A DNA stretch of 40,443 bases from an uncultured Flavobacteriales bacterium (GTDB lineage Bacteria; Bacteroidota; Bacteroidia; Flavobacteriales_D; Crocinitomicaceae), in the NCBI GenBank assembly GCA_903935095.1, contig CAIZQH010000027.1, positions 1-40,443 on the forward strand, read 5' to 3'. A model generated the notes under the pieces. The model worked only from the letters and a program-made list of their open reading frames with translations, had not been told where the DNA came from and did not search any database. The position numbers and the translations under genes were made by a program. Shown in pieces: positions 9,476 to 17,740 of this stretch (positions are counted from its first letter, which is position 1; every line of letters starts with the position of its first letter).

Positions 9476-9484
9476 GCACAATAA
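9464..9484. promoter_or_regulatory. Operator-like dyad, proximal to SusC
   Basis: Perfect arms TTATTGT and ACAATAA are separated by 7 nt. The dyad overlaps the putative -33 element of the SusC promoter. The same pattern recurs at 9591-9611 and 11782-11802, next to the Nudix-regulator unit. Confidence 0.7.
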
Positions 9485-9507
9485 CATTTTTTTAAAACAG
9501 TGTCCAA

Positions 9508-9532
9508 TAAAAAAGAGGCCTAAGCCTCTTTT
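9508..9532 (-). terminator. Intrinsic terminator after the Nudix-regulator gene
   Basis: A 9-bp stem (AAAAGAGGC / GCCTCTTTT, loop CTAA, 9511-9532) is followed on the minus strand by a run of T. It ends the permease-regulator transcript before the SusC promoter. A short T-run on the plus side makes it possibly bidirectional. Confidence 0.8.
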
Positions 9533-9590
9533 ACTAAGTATTTAACCATTGACTTTGCGAAATGTTCGCTAGCCGATGTAAATATATAAA

Positions 9591-9611
9591 TAATTGTACA
9601 AAATACAATAA
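9591..9611. promoter_or_regulatory. Operator-like dyad, distal to SusC
   Basis: TAATTGT-N7-ACAATAA, one mismatch from the perfect dyad. It lies between the Nudix-regulator stop codon and the terminator, 127 bp from the proximal SusC operator. Confidence 0.6.
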
Positions 9612-9628
9612 GTAAGCTTATTTTATTT

Positions 9629-10324
9629 TTACATCTTAAATGTATAGCGATTTTGTCGGATTATTTCATGGTAGGCGTCCTTGTCAAACGAGAAGAGTTT
9701 AGCTGGACGATGTTTCACATTTTGCTGTTTTTCATCATGCGCTATAAGGGGGATGTTTTTAATCTTTTTTCTAAAATTGGCTTTATCAAATGCTTGATCC
9801 ATGGCAAATTCATACAACTGTTGAAATTCATTCAAGGTAAAACGCTCTGGTAGCATATCAAAACAGATTGGTTCATTCTGAAGTTTTAACTTCAGCATTT
9901 CATAGGTGCTGTTTAAGATATGGTTGTGATCAAACGCTAAATCAGGCATGTTTTTGAGGGAAACCCACTGTACATCGCCGGCCCATGAGGATGCCTTTAC
10001 TTCAAAATCTTCGATGCGCAGCAGCGCAAAGTAGGAAATGGTAATGACACGCCCCTGTGGATGTCTATCTGGTTTGCCAAATGTTTGCGATTGATGCATG
10101 ACAATGTTGTTGAGCCCGGTTAACTCAAATAAAACGCGCTCTGCCGCTTGTTCCAAATTTTCATCTGGATAGATCAAATCTCCCGGAATTGCCCATAGGT
10201 TTTCAAACGGCTCCATCGCCCTTTTTATCAGCAGGGTTTTTATTTCTCCCTCGGAATAGCCAAAAAGGATGCAATCCACGGAGAATGCCGAGGTGAAAAA
10301 GTCATTAAAATCAATGCGATACAT
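9629..10324 (-). CDS. Nudix-domain transcriptional regulator (NrtR/AraR type)
   Basis: A 231-residue protein with an N-terminal Nudix fold (about 10-145) and a C-terminal winged-helix domain (about 153-231; FTLNEFQQLYEFAMDQ, FDKANFRKKI) typical of NrtR-family regulators. The Nudix box is degenerate: where REUxEE is expected the protein has RVLFEL (residues 63-68), losing two of three metal-binding glutamates, so hydrolase activity is unlikely and the domain probably senses a ligand. Members of this family control sugar catabolism in Bacteroidota, which fits this locus. I start at ATG 10324; an in-frame TTG two codons earlier (10330) is possible. The gap to the permease stop is 17 nt, so both genes share one transcript and probably autoregulate through the operator at 11782-11802. 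Confidence 0.9.
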   Translation of the reverse strand: MYRIDFNDFFTSAFSVDCILFGYSEGEIKTLLIKRAMEPFENLWAIPGDLIYPDENLEQAAERVLFELTGLNNIVMHQSQTFGKPDRHPQGRVITISYFALLRIEDFEVKASSWAGDVQWVSLKNMPDLAFDHNHILNSTYEMLKLKLQNEPICFDMLPERFTLNEFQQLYEFAMDQAFDKANFRKKIKNIPLIAHDEKQQNVKHRPAKLFSFDKDAYHEIIRQNRYTFKM

Positions 10325-10341
10325 GCTCAAAATAAAGGGGG

Positions 10342-11766
10342 TTAATGTCCAGAAACGTTTTCGCTTGAGAAAATATCAACCCCTCGTTTCTGAAGAATTT
10401 TGTTCACACTCCAAGCAAAGTAGGCAAGGTAGCTAAAGCAAGCGACACCCAACCAATAAGATTGTTGAATTCCTAAAACGTTATCATCAGCTAAGGCTCC
10501 TTGCAGGACAGAAATAAATCCGCCGCCCATAATCATCATAATCAGCAGACTTGATGCTGTGTTGGTATTTTCACCCATTCCTGCAATGGACAGGGTAAAG
10601 ATACATGGCCATAAAGTACTGCAAAACAATCCAACGGAAATAAAGGCAAAAACGCTGGTCATACCCGTGCTATATATTCCGATGACCAATCCAATCGCGC
10701 CTAAAGTGGAATAAATCAGGATTTGTTTCACGGGATTTCCTGCACTCACGTAATCTGCTAAAATCAATAGGACAACAATCCCTAAATACGGATAAAGTTC
10801 TTGAATGTCGTGTCCTCCAATGATGTTTGCGCCGGCAAAAATACCAAAAGCAACGAAAGGCAAAACGACACCCAGCAAGGTCTTCATCGATTTACTTAAA
10901 TCAAATACACCGGCAGCCGAAGTCCAACGTCCAATCATCAAGCTGGCCCAATACAAGGAAACAAATGGAGCCACTGCATTTTCTGGCGTTCCTAATTTTT
11001 GTTTCATGAACTCAGGCAAGTTGCTAGCTGTCGCTACTTCAACACCTACATACAGGAAAATAGCCACCATTCCCAATAATACTTGTGGGTGTTTGATAGT
11101 TTCCATGATTTTTCCTGCTCCTTCAGATGAAGATCCTTCAATGTGATCCGGAACGGAAGAAAACTTAAAGAAAATAGCGGCGATGACAAACGCTAATCCT
11201 AAGAACAAATAAGGAGTTTGGACCGCTTTTAAATCCAATGGTGAATCACCGCTAGATAATCCACCAAAGATGGCAAATGAGACGATTACTGGACCAATCG
11301 TGGTTCCCACGTTATTGATCCCCCCAGCCATGCTCAGACGAATGTTCCCTTTTGATGGATCTCCCATTTGTATGGCAAGGGGATTGGCAGCAATTTGTTG
11401 CAGGGAAAATCCGAGCCCTACGATGAACAAGCCAGAAATGAGTAAAGTAAAGGATGCATTGTTTGAAGCTGGAATAAACAACAAGGTTCCGGCAGCAGAA
11501 ATCAATAAACCAAGAGCAAGCCCATTCCGGTATCCGATTTTATTCAAAACGTCCTTTTTCAAGGCGGCAGAAATCGCAAAATATAGGATGGAACCTACCG
11601 TATAAGCTACATAGAATGCGAAGGAAATCAATTGAGATTCAAATTGACTTAAGCGGAGCGCTTTCTTGAAGACAGGAATAAGGATGTCGTTACTCGCCGC
11701 AACAAATCCCCAGAAAAAGAAAATAGTGATTAATGTGCCAAATGCACCGAAATTCGTTTTTTTCAC
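10342..11766 (-). CDS. FucP/GluP-like MFS sugar transporter
   Basis: A 474-residue, roughly 12-helix permease of the fucose/glucose-galactose:H+ symporter type. The first segment, FFFWGFVAASNDILIPVFK, has the W-G-F...N-D-I-L pattern of this family, and later segments include GLGFSLQQIAANPLAIQ and the distal repeat SVGLFCSTLWPCIFTLSI. It would import the glucose or oligosaccharide released by the neighbouring GH16 and GH3 enzymes. The start is GTG at 11766: an in-frame TAA lies 15 nt upstream, with no ATG between, and the next internal Met is far inside. That stop codon lies within the operator dyad. It is the first gene of the unit that also encodes the Nudix regulator. Confidence 0.9.
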   Translation of the reverse strand: MKKTNFGAFGTLITIFFFWGFVAASNDILIPVFKKALRLSQFESQLISFAFYVAYTVGSILYFAISAALKKDVLNKIGYRNGLALGLLISAAGTLLFIPASNNASFTLLISGLFIVGLGFSLQQIAANPLAIQMGDPSKGNIRLSMAGGINNVGTTIGPVIVSFAIFGGLSSGDSPLDLKAVQTPYLFLGLAFVIAAIFFKFSSVPDHIEGSSSEGAGKIMETIKHPQVLLGMVAIFLYVGVEVATASNLPEFMKQKLGTPENAVAPFVSLYWASLMIGRWTSAAGVFDLSKSMKTLLGVVLPFVAFGIFAGANIIGGHDIQELYPYLGIVVLLILADYVSAGNPVKQILIYSTLGAIGLVIGIYSTGMTSVFAFISVGLFCSTLWPCIFTLSIAGMGENTNTASSLLIMMIMGGGFISVLQGALADDNVLGIQQSYWLGVACFSYLAYFAWSVNKILQKRGVDIFSSENVSGH

Positions 11767-11781
11767 AAAAGAAGGTTTAAA

Positions 11782-11802
11782 TTATTGTCCAATTTACAAT
11801 AA
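11782..11802. promoter_or_regulatory. Operator-like dyad before the permease-regulator unit
   Basis: Perfect TTATTGT-N7-ACAATAA, 15 bp upstream of the GTG start of the permease. A possible minus-strand -7 box (TAAATTGG, 7/8) lies within it. The position suits autorepression by the Nudix regulator. Confidence 0.65.
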
Positions 11803-11894
11803 TTAAAAAAACCGCACAGATTTTTTCAATTATTTTGCGAACGAAAATAAACATTATATATGAAAGATCGAATCCCGAACAACGAAAAAGTAAA

Positions 11895-13853
11895 CTAGCT
11901 TACTTGTTGATTTGTGGTTGTTTGGTCTTGGTATTTGGTCAAGTCTTTGACTGCTTTGACTATTGAAAGTGTATCAAATCCACAGTCTGCCCATAATTCT
12001 TCCTGTGTCCCATGGTGGATGTATTCATCAGGAATACCGAGTCGAACAAGTTCTGCTTGGTATTTTTGATCAACCATGAATTCAATCACAGCGGACCCAA
12101 ATCCTCCCATTAAACAGCCATCTTCTACAGTGATCACATGCTTAAATTTAGAAAAGACTTCATGAAGCATGACTTCATCGATGGGTTTAACAAAGCGCAT
12201 GTCGTAATGAGCGACAGAAATACCCAATCCCTTCAACTCTTGAATCGCTTCATGTGCAAAATTTCCTGGATGTCCGATAGTCAAAATGGCTACGTCCTCA
12301 CCACTTGTTACTTTTCTACCTTCTCCTATCCGTATTTCTTTTAATGGGGTCTTCCAATCGGTCATGACACCGTTTCCTCTTGGGTAACGAATAGAGAAAG
12401 GACCTTGGTCTTTTAATTGAGCAGTATACATCAAATTACGCAATTCTTCTTCATTCATTGGTGCAGAAACCACCATGTTCGGAATGCAGCGCATGTACGC
12501 TAGATCATATGCCCCGTGATGTGTTGCGCCATCTGCGCCAACGAGTCCACCACGATCCAAGCAAAAAACGACATTTAAATTTTGCAATGCCACATCGTGC
12601 AATACTTGGTCATACGCGCGTTGCATGAAGGAAGAATAAATGTTACAAAAAGGCACCATTCCTTGGGTTGCTAGTCCAGCACTAAACGTTACCGCGTGCT
12701 GTTCTGCGATTCCAACATCAAAACTTCGATCGGGCATTGCTGCCATCATGATGTTTAGGGAGCAACCTGACGGCATAGCCGGCGTAACACCCATGATTTT
12801 ATCGTTTTTCTCCGCTAATTCTACAATGGTGTGTCCAAATACATCTTGGTATTTAGGCGGCTGTGGAGATTTCGGTGTGATTTTAACGATTTCACCCGTC
12901 TCTTTATTAAATACACCGGGAGCATGCCATTTCGTTGGATTTCCTTCTTCAGAAAACTTATATCCAGCACCTTTTCTGGTAATGCAATGTAAAATCTTCG
13001 GGCCTGGAATGTCTTTTAAATCCGCTAAAACTTTCGCTAACCCCACCACATCGTGGCCATCTACCGGGCCAAAATACCGGAAGTTTAAGGATTCAAATAA
13101 ATTACTTTGTTTCAACAAAGTCCCTTTCAAAGCATGTGATACTTTGGAAGCAATGGTTTGTGCATCTGGTCCAAATTTGGAAACTTTACCGAGTAATTTC
13201 CACACTTCATCTTTAACTTTGTTGTAGGTGTGAGAGGTGGTGATATCCGTTAAGTATTCTTTTAATGCACCAACATTTGGATCAATGGACATGCAATTGT
13301 CGTTCAAAATCACCAATAAATTCGCGTCTTTTTCGAATCCCGCATGATTCATCCCTTCAAAGGCTAAGCCCGCTGTCATGGCGCCATCACCAATAATCGC
13401 AACGTGCTGACGTGAAGTCTCACCTTTGTAACGATTGGCAACGGCCATTCCTAAAGCGGCTGAAATAGAAGTGGATGAGTGTCCAACGCCAAACGTATCG
13501 TATTCGCTTTCCGAACGTTTTGGGAATCCAGACATGCCGCCTTTCAAGCGATTTGTATGAAAACGCTCGCGTCGTCCGGTGAGTATTTTATGTCCGTAGG
13601 CCTGGTGACCAACGTCCCAAACCAATTGATCTTTTGGCGTATCAAATACATAATGCAAAGCAACGGAAAGTTCAACCACACCAAGGCTCGCACCAAAATG
13701 ACTATTCCCAATTTCGGAGATAACATCTACGATGTACTGACGTAATTCGTCTGCCACTTGAGGAAGTTGATCTTCGGAAAATTTTTCACGCAAGTCTTCA
13801 GGAGTGACAATTTGCTCCAAAAACGGTCCTGCTTGATAGTTATGAGATGCCAT
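11895..13853 (-). CDS. dxs: 1-deoxy-D-xylulose-5-phosphate synthase
   Basis: A 652-residue thiamine-diphosphate enzyme that condenses pyruvate and glyceraldehyde 3-phosphate to 1-deoxy-D-xylulose 5-phosphate, first step of the MEP isoprenoid pathway, in the cytosol. Seen in sequence: VGHQAY (His83), HSSTS (125-129), the ThDP/Mg motif GDGAM...NDN (155-186), and the catalytic glutamate in GIAEQHAVTFSAG (Glu384). The transketolase C-domain follows. The protein is full length. ATG at 13851-13853 is 54 nt after the flippase stop, with a hairpin in that gap. It is the last gene of a co-directional run containing a glycosyltransferase and a flippase, both consumers of polyprenyl-linked or membrane glycan chemistry, though this link is inference. 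Confidence 0.97.
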   Translation of the reverse strand: MASHNYQAGPFLEQIVTPEDLREKFSEDQLPQVADELRQYIVDVISEIGNSHFGASLGVVELSVALHYVFDTPKDQLVWDVGHQAYGHKILTGRRERFHTNRLKGGMSGFPKRSESEYDTFGVGHSSTSISAALGMAVANRYKGETSRQHVAIIGDGAMTAGLAFEGMNHAGFEKDANLLVILNDNCMSIDPNVGALKEYLTDITTSHTYNKVKDEVWKLLGKVSKFGPDAQTIASKVSHALKGTLLKQSNLFESLNFRYFGPVDGHDVVGLAKVLADLKDIPGPKILHCITRKGAGYKFSEEGNPTKWHAPGVFNKETGEIVKITPKSPQPPKYQDVFGHTIVELAEKNDKIMGVTPAMPSGCSLNIMMAAMPDRSFDVGIAEQHAVTFSAGLATQGMVPFCNIYSSFMQRAYDQVLHDVALQNLNVVFCLDRGGLVGADGATHHGAYDLAYMRCIPNMVVSAPMNEEELRNLMYTAQLKDQGPFSIRYPRGNGVMTDWKTPLKEIRIGEGRKVTSGEDVAILTIGHPGNFAHEAIQELKGLGISVAHYDMRFVKPIDEVMLHEVFSKFKHVITVEDGCLMGGFGSAVIEFMVDQKYQAELVRLGIPDEYIHHGTQEELWADCGFDTLSIVKAVKDLTKYQDQTTTNQQVS

Positions 13854-13870
13854 TTAACAAAATTAATCTG

Positions 13871-13900
13871 ATTCGGTGATTAATGAACAATCAATCGAAT
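13871..13900. other. Hairpin between the flippase gene and dxs
   Basis: ATTCGGTGATT (13871-13881) and AATCAATCGAAT (13889-13900) pair with one internal irregularity around a 7-nt loop. No T-run follows in transcript sense, so it could be an attenuating or RNA-processing hairpin rather than a terminator. Confidence 0.35.
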
Positions 13901-13907
13901 AAAAAGT

Positions 13908-15371
13908 TTAAAGAATTCGTTTTTTCGAAAAAGAGGGGCGCTCCATTTTAAAAACAAAAAGCACATACAGGAGTAAAAGCGTATTCTGGAGGATGAACTG
14001 AAGGAAATAACGCTCCAAATGAATCCTTGATCCGATGAAGTAAAGGAGTAAAGCCAATCCCAGGTATAGCGCGAACTTCTTGATGTTATAAGGAATAGGG
14101 TAGTGTTTTTGTCCGAGAAAATAGGAAATGACCATCTGTACAGCATATACAATGAACGTTGCCCATGCACTGGCCATATATCCGTATTTGGGAATAAAAA
14201 TAATGTTGATGCCAATTGTTAAGGAGGCGCCAATCAAAGCAATATATGCGCCATATTGGGTCTTTCCACTCAATTTGTACCAGATACTTTGGTTGTAGTA
14301 AATCCCAAGAAAGACATTGGCCAAAAGTAGAATAGGAACAACGGGTAATCCGGCCCAATAGCTTTTATTTTGAATGAAATGTTTAAATAAGTCGATGTTT
14401 AAACTGACAAACAAAAAGACCAAACAGACAGTCGCGACAAAGAGATTCATGACCTTCACGTAAATCACATTGCGCTCTTCGTTTTTCATTTGATTGAAAA
14501 AGAAGGGTTCTGCCGCATAGCGATAGGCTTGAAGTAAAATGGTCACTAACATCGCTAATTTGTAACAGGCGCTGTAAATCCCCACTTCTGCTTCAGCGGT
14601 ATGGAGCGTACTCAAGTCTGCTGGATTGTAGATGATTTGTTTTAATAGAATCCGGTCAATCGTCTCGTTGATGATCCCAGCAAAACTACCGATGACTAGT
14701 GGAAAGGAATAAAACACCATCAACTTCATTTCTGTCCAGTTGATTTTTAATCCCGATAAATTGAACGAATCATACAACATCAGCGGCTTGACCAATGATG
14801 CGCATAGATTAGCAAGCAGAATAAATAACACTCCTTCCTCTGGTCGCTCTGGATCGAAAAGATACAGCATGAGGAATAGATTCAATCCAATATTGACCAA
14901 TATCGACGTGATTTGAATACTCACAAAACGCAACGATTTTTCTTCCGATCTCAATTTAGCAAGTGGAATGGCTGAAACCGCGTCAATACAGACAATAATC
15001 CCGAGTAAAATGATGTATTCGTTGTGTCCCTCATAGAGCATAAACGACGCAATGTCATTATTGAAGAACAATAAAATGGCAAAAAAGAACACGTTGAGTC
15101 CAAGGACGGTTGCCAGTGAATTCAAATAGGTTTGTTGCTTGTTTTCGCTGGTTTGAATAAAGCGAAAGAACGCGGTCTCCATTCCAAAAGTGAGTATGAC
15201 AATCAAAAATGCGACCCATGCGTACAATTCCGATACAACGCCGTAGTGAGCAGGATCTGTAAAAACACTCGTGTATAAAGGAACAAGCAAATAATTCAAC
15301 AAACGTCCGACGATGGAAGAAAGTCCATAGACGGCTGTTTGACTAATTAATTTGCGAATGGGATTGCTCAT
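13908..15371 (-). CDS. Oligosaccharide/polysaccharide flippase (MOP superfamily)
   Basis: A 487-residue membrane protein with about 14 hydrophobic segments. It begins QTAVYGLSSIVGRLLNYLLVPLYT, the usual first-helix pattern of Wzx/PST-type flippases in the MOP superfamily, and has a typical mid-protein GSFAGIINETIDRILL. It should move a lipid-linked glycan across the inner membrane; the substrate is unknown, and a role related to MurJ cannot be excluded. ATG at 15369-15371 comes one base after the enoyl-CoA hydratase stop, so the two are tightly coupled. Confidence 0.88.
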   Translation of the reverse strand: MSNPIRKLISQTAVYGLSSIVGRLLNYLLVPLYTSVFTDPAHYGVVSELYAWVAFLIVILTFGMETAFFRFIQTSENKQQTYLNSLATVLGLNVFFFAILLFFNNDIASFMLYEGHNEYIILLGIIVCIDAVSAIPLAKLRSEEKSLRFVSIQITSILVNIGLNLFLMLYLFDPERPEEGVLFILLANLCASLVKPLMLYDSFNLSGLKINWTEMKLMVFYSFPLVIGSFAGIINETIDRILLKQIIYNPADLSTLHTAEAEVGIYSACYKLAMLVTILLQAYRYAAEPFFFNQMKNEERNVIYVKVMNLFVATVCLVFLFVSLNIDLFKHFIQNKSYWAGLPVVPILLLANVFLGIYYNQSIWYKLSGKTQYGAYIALIGASLTIGINIIFIPKYGYMASAWATFIVYAVQMVISYFLGQKHYPIPYNIKKFALYLGLALLLYFIGSRIHLERYFLQFILQNTLLLLYVLFVFKMERPSFSKKRIL

Positions 15372-15372
15372 C

Positions 15373-16149
15373 TTAGCCTCTAAAATTGGCTTTGCGTTTT
15401 TCTAAAAATGCCGTGGTTCCTTCGATGAATTCTGGACTTCCGAAGCATTGAGCAAAGGATTCAATTTCTGTTTCATAGCCATTCACTCCATCTTTAAATC
15501 CTGCATTGACAGAGCGAATCGCCGCAGCTATTGCCATTGGAGAATTTGCCAATATTTTTTGTGCTATTTCTTCGCATTTTGACATTAATTCGGCTTGTTC
15601 AACTACGTGGTTGACTAATCCCCACTGTAAAGCTTCATCCGCTTTCAACATTCCTGCTGTGAAGATGATTTCATTGGCCTTTCCTTTTCCAATTAATTGT
15701 GGAAGTCTTTGTGTTCCGCCATATCCCGGAATGACACCCAATGAAACTTCCGGCAATCCCATACGCGCGTTGCTTGATGCTACGCGGATGTGCGCTGCCA
15801 TCGCTAGTTCTAGTCCACCACCAAGTGCAAAGCCATTCACCGCAGCGATGACAGGTGTACTCAGGTTTTCAATGAAATCAAAAAGCGTGGTTTGACCAGT
15901 TACGGCCAATTCTCCTCCTTGAGCAATCGTAAAATCAGCGAATTCTTTGATGTCAGCACCCGCAACAAATGCTTTTTCTCCTGAACCGGTTAAAATAATT
16001 GCTCCAACAGATGAATCTCGATTAAATGAATCTAAAGCAGTATGCAATTCAGTAATGGTGTCTTTATTCAAGGCGTTTAACTGATTTGGGCGATTAATCG
16101 TGATGTAACCAATGTGGTTTTTTACTTCGGCGAGGATAAGTTGATACAT
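15373..16149 (-). CDS. Enoyl-CoA hydratase/isomerase family protein
   Basis: A 258-residue crotonase-fold enzyme, normal for a single-domain hydratase of beta-oxidation or amino-acid breakdown. The oxyanion-hole motif AFVAGADIKEF (60-70) and GGGLELAMA are present. Both catalytic glutamates, Glu114 and Glu134 (LPEVSLGVIPGYGGTQRLP), are conserved with the 20-residue spacing of short-chain enoyl-CoA hydratases. Acyl-CoA specificity is not readable. It lies 46 nt after the sensor kinase and 1 nt before the flippase; its metabolic role has no obvious link to either. Confidence 0.93.
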   Translation of the reverse strand: MYQLILAEVKNHIGYITINRPNQLNALNKDTITELHTALDSFNRDSSVGAIILTGSGEKAFVAGADIKEFADFTIAQGGELAVTGQTTLFDFIENLSTPVIAAVNGFALGGGLELAMAAHIRVASSNARMGLPEVSLGVIPGYGGTQRLPQLIGKGKANEIIFTAGMLKADEALQWGLVNHVVEQAELMSKCEEIAQKILANSPMAIAAAIRSVNAGFKDGVNGYETEIESFAQCFGSPEFIEGTTAFLEKRKANFRG

Positions 16150-16195
16150 AAATTGAATTTGTTTGCTAAAATAGCGAGAAATTTTCGTTCGGTTT

Positions 16196-17710
16196 CTAGT
16201 GCGGAATACTGATTCTAAAAGTTGTTCCTTTATCTAGTTCTGATGCAACAACAAACACGCGTCCTTTGTGGTATTCTTCCACAATGCGTTTCACCAAAGT
16301 CAGCCCAAGTCCCCATCCACGTTTTTTAGTGGAATATCCAGGTTGAAAAATGGATTTGATTTGTTTCGCAGTCAGACCTTTTCCGGTATCAGTGATGTCC
16401 ACATGCACCCATTCTGCTACTTCTTTGATCTGCACCTGTAATTTACCAACTCCTCCCATGGCATCAACGGCGTTTTTACAAATGTTTTCGACTACCCATT
16501 CCATTAGGGAACGGTTGTGCAGAACAATCATTGGACGTTGTCCTTCTACCGTGAATTCGATGTCAATTTTATCGGAAAGCCTTGCTTTTAAGTAATTTAA
16601 GTTGTTTTCAATGGTAAAGACAAAGTCTTCTTCCACCAGTTTCGCTCCTGATCCTATCTTCGAGAATCGATCGGTGATTTTTTCTAAACGCTGCAAGTCT
16701 TTTTGCATCTCTCGAGGCACCATTGGATCCACATCTTCATTCTCCAGGTAACTTACCCAAGCCATTAAAGAGGATAGGGGAGTCCCGAGTTGGTGTGCCG
16801 TTTCTTTCGCGAGCCCAGCCCAAACTTGATTCTGCTCGGCCTTTCGATAAGTAGAAAATAACAAGTAGCCGATGATTACAATCAATCCAACTACGCCAAA
16901 TTGAATATATGGCAGCCAAATGAGCTGCTTCACTTCGGGACTGTCACTGAAATAAAGGACTTTTTCCCCTTCACCAAAATTGATGCGAATCGGGACGTTT
17001 TGCGCCTTTAAATCAGCGATGGTTTTCAACAGATGTTCGGAGTCTAATTCTTTCTTTGACAAGTTGCTGGAAATCACCTTTTGTTCCTTCACGTCATAGA
17101 ATAACACGGGAATCAAGTTGGACTGATTCCCCAAATCTTGATTGAAAGAGGAAATCAAAGAGTCACTTTGCTTTTGTAGGTTTAAATAGGCTTCCGATTC
17201 GCCATATAAAAAGGACATATGCATGTCGCCAAAGACATTTATTTTAAATTCATGGCCTTCATGCTTCCATTTTTTAGCAAGGGCTAAAATTTCGCCTTCG
17301 CGATTTTCTTCGTTAAATAAGGTGTCTAGGTTTCGAAATTGTGCCAGCGTTCCATCATCGTTTAATAAGACAACAGGAATGTCTTTGTTGGATTCAATGA
17401 TGTTTAAGGTAAAGGCTAAATCTTGGTTTAGTGATAAATCAGAGGGATTCAATAAGGTTTTTTGTGCTTCCACAACCAATTCAATCTTCTCGCGTTCTTT
17501 TTCTCTCAGTGATTTAAAGATTCGCGCATTCAACTCCACTAATTCCACTTTCTTTTTGAGAGCACTTGCCCATTCCTTGGCCTTTGATCGATCGCGTTCA
17601 GCGATTTTTTGGATCATTTGATTGGAGACAAACAAAGAAGCTCCTATAATAAGGAGTGAAACGAAAATCAGTATAACTTTCCAGCGTTGTTTGGCAGAAT
17701 ATAAGTCCAT
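16196..17710 (-). CDS. Membrane sensor histidine kinase, no adjacent response regulator
   Basis: A 504-residue kinase with a transmembrane helix at about 11-30, an extracytoplasmic sensor of about 230 residues that I do not recognise, a second helix at about 267-287, and a cytoplasmic kinase core. Motifs: H box AKETAHQLGTPLSSL (His306), N box NICKNAVDAMGG (Asn413), G1 DTGKG (441-445), G2 RGWGLGL (464-470). The E of the usual HE(L/I)RTP is replaced by Gln, giving HQLGTP, common in this flavobacterial group. No response regulator is encoded nearby, so its partner is elsewhere. ATG at 17708-17710 is 30 nt after the glycosyltransferase stop. Confidence 0.92.
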   Translation of the reverse strand: MDLYSAKQRWKVILIFVSLLIIGASLFVSNQMIQKIAERDRSKAKEWASALKKKVELVELNARIFKSLREKEREKIELVVEAQKTLLNPSDLSLNQDLAFTLNIIESNKDIPVVLLNDDGTLAQFRNLDTLFNEENREGEILALAKKWKHEGHEFKINVFGDMHMSFLYGESEAYLNLQKQSDSLISSFNQDLGNQSNLIPVLFYDVKEQKVISSNLSKKELDSEHLLKTIADLKAQNVPIRINFGEGEKVLYFSDSPEVKQLIWLPYIQFGVVGLIVIIGYLLFSTYRKAEQNQVWAGLAKETAHQLGTPLSSLMAWVSYLENEDVDPMVPREMQKDLQRLEKITDRFSKIGSGAKLVEEDFVFTIENNLNYLKARLSDKIDIEFTVEGQRPMIVLHNRSLMEWVVENICKNAVDAMGGVGKLQVQIKEVAEWVHVDITDTGKGLTAKQIKSIFQPGYSTKKRGWGLGLTLVKRIVEEYHKGRVFVVASELDKGTTFRISIPH

Positions 17711-17740
17711 TGGACACGAATTTAAGGAGATTTCGTTTGT

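Noticed and set aside
12640..13227. 195-codon plus-strand open frame
   Set aside because: It lies wholly inside dxs on the opposite strand. The dxs protein is intact with all catalytic motifs, and the plus-strand translation resembles no protein family.
15506..15895. 129-codon plus-strand open frame
   Set aside because: It is the antisense shadow of the enoyl-CoA hydratase gene, covering its catalytic region.
17223..17621. 132-codon plus-strand open frame
   Set aside because: It is antisense to the sensor-kinase periplasmic domain. The Ser/Phe/Asn-rich composition is typical of a shadow frame.
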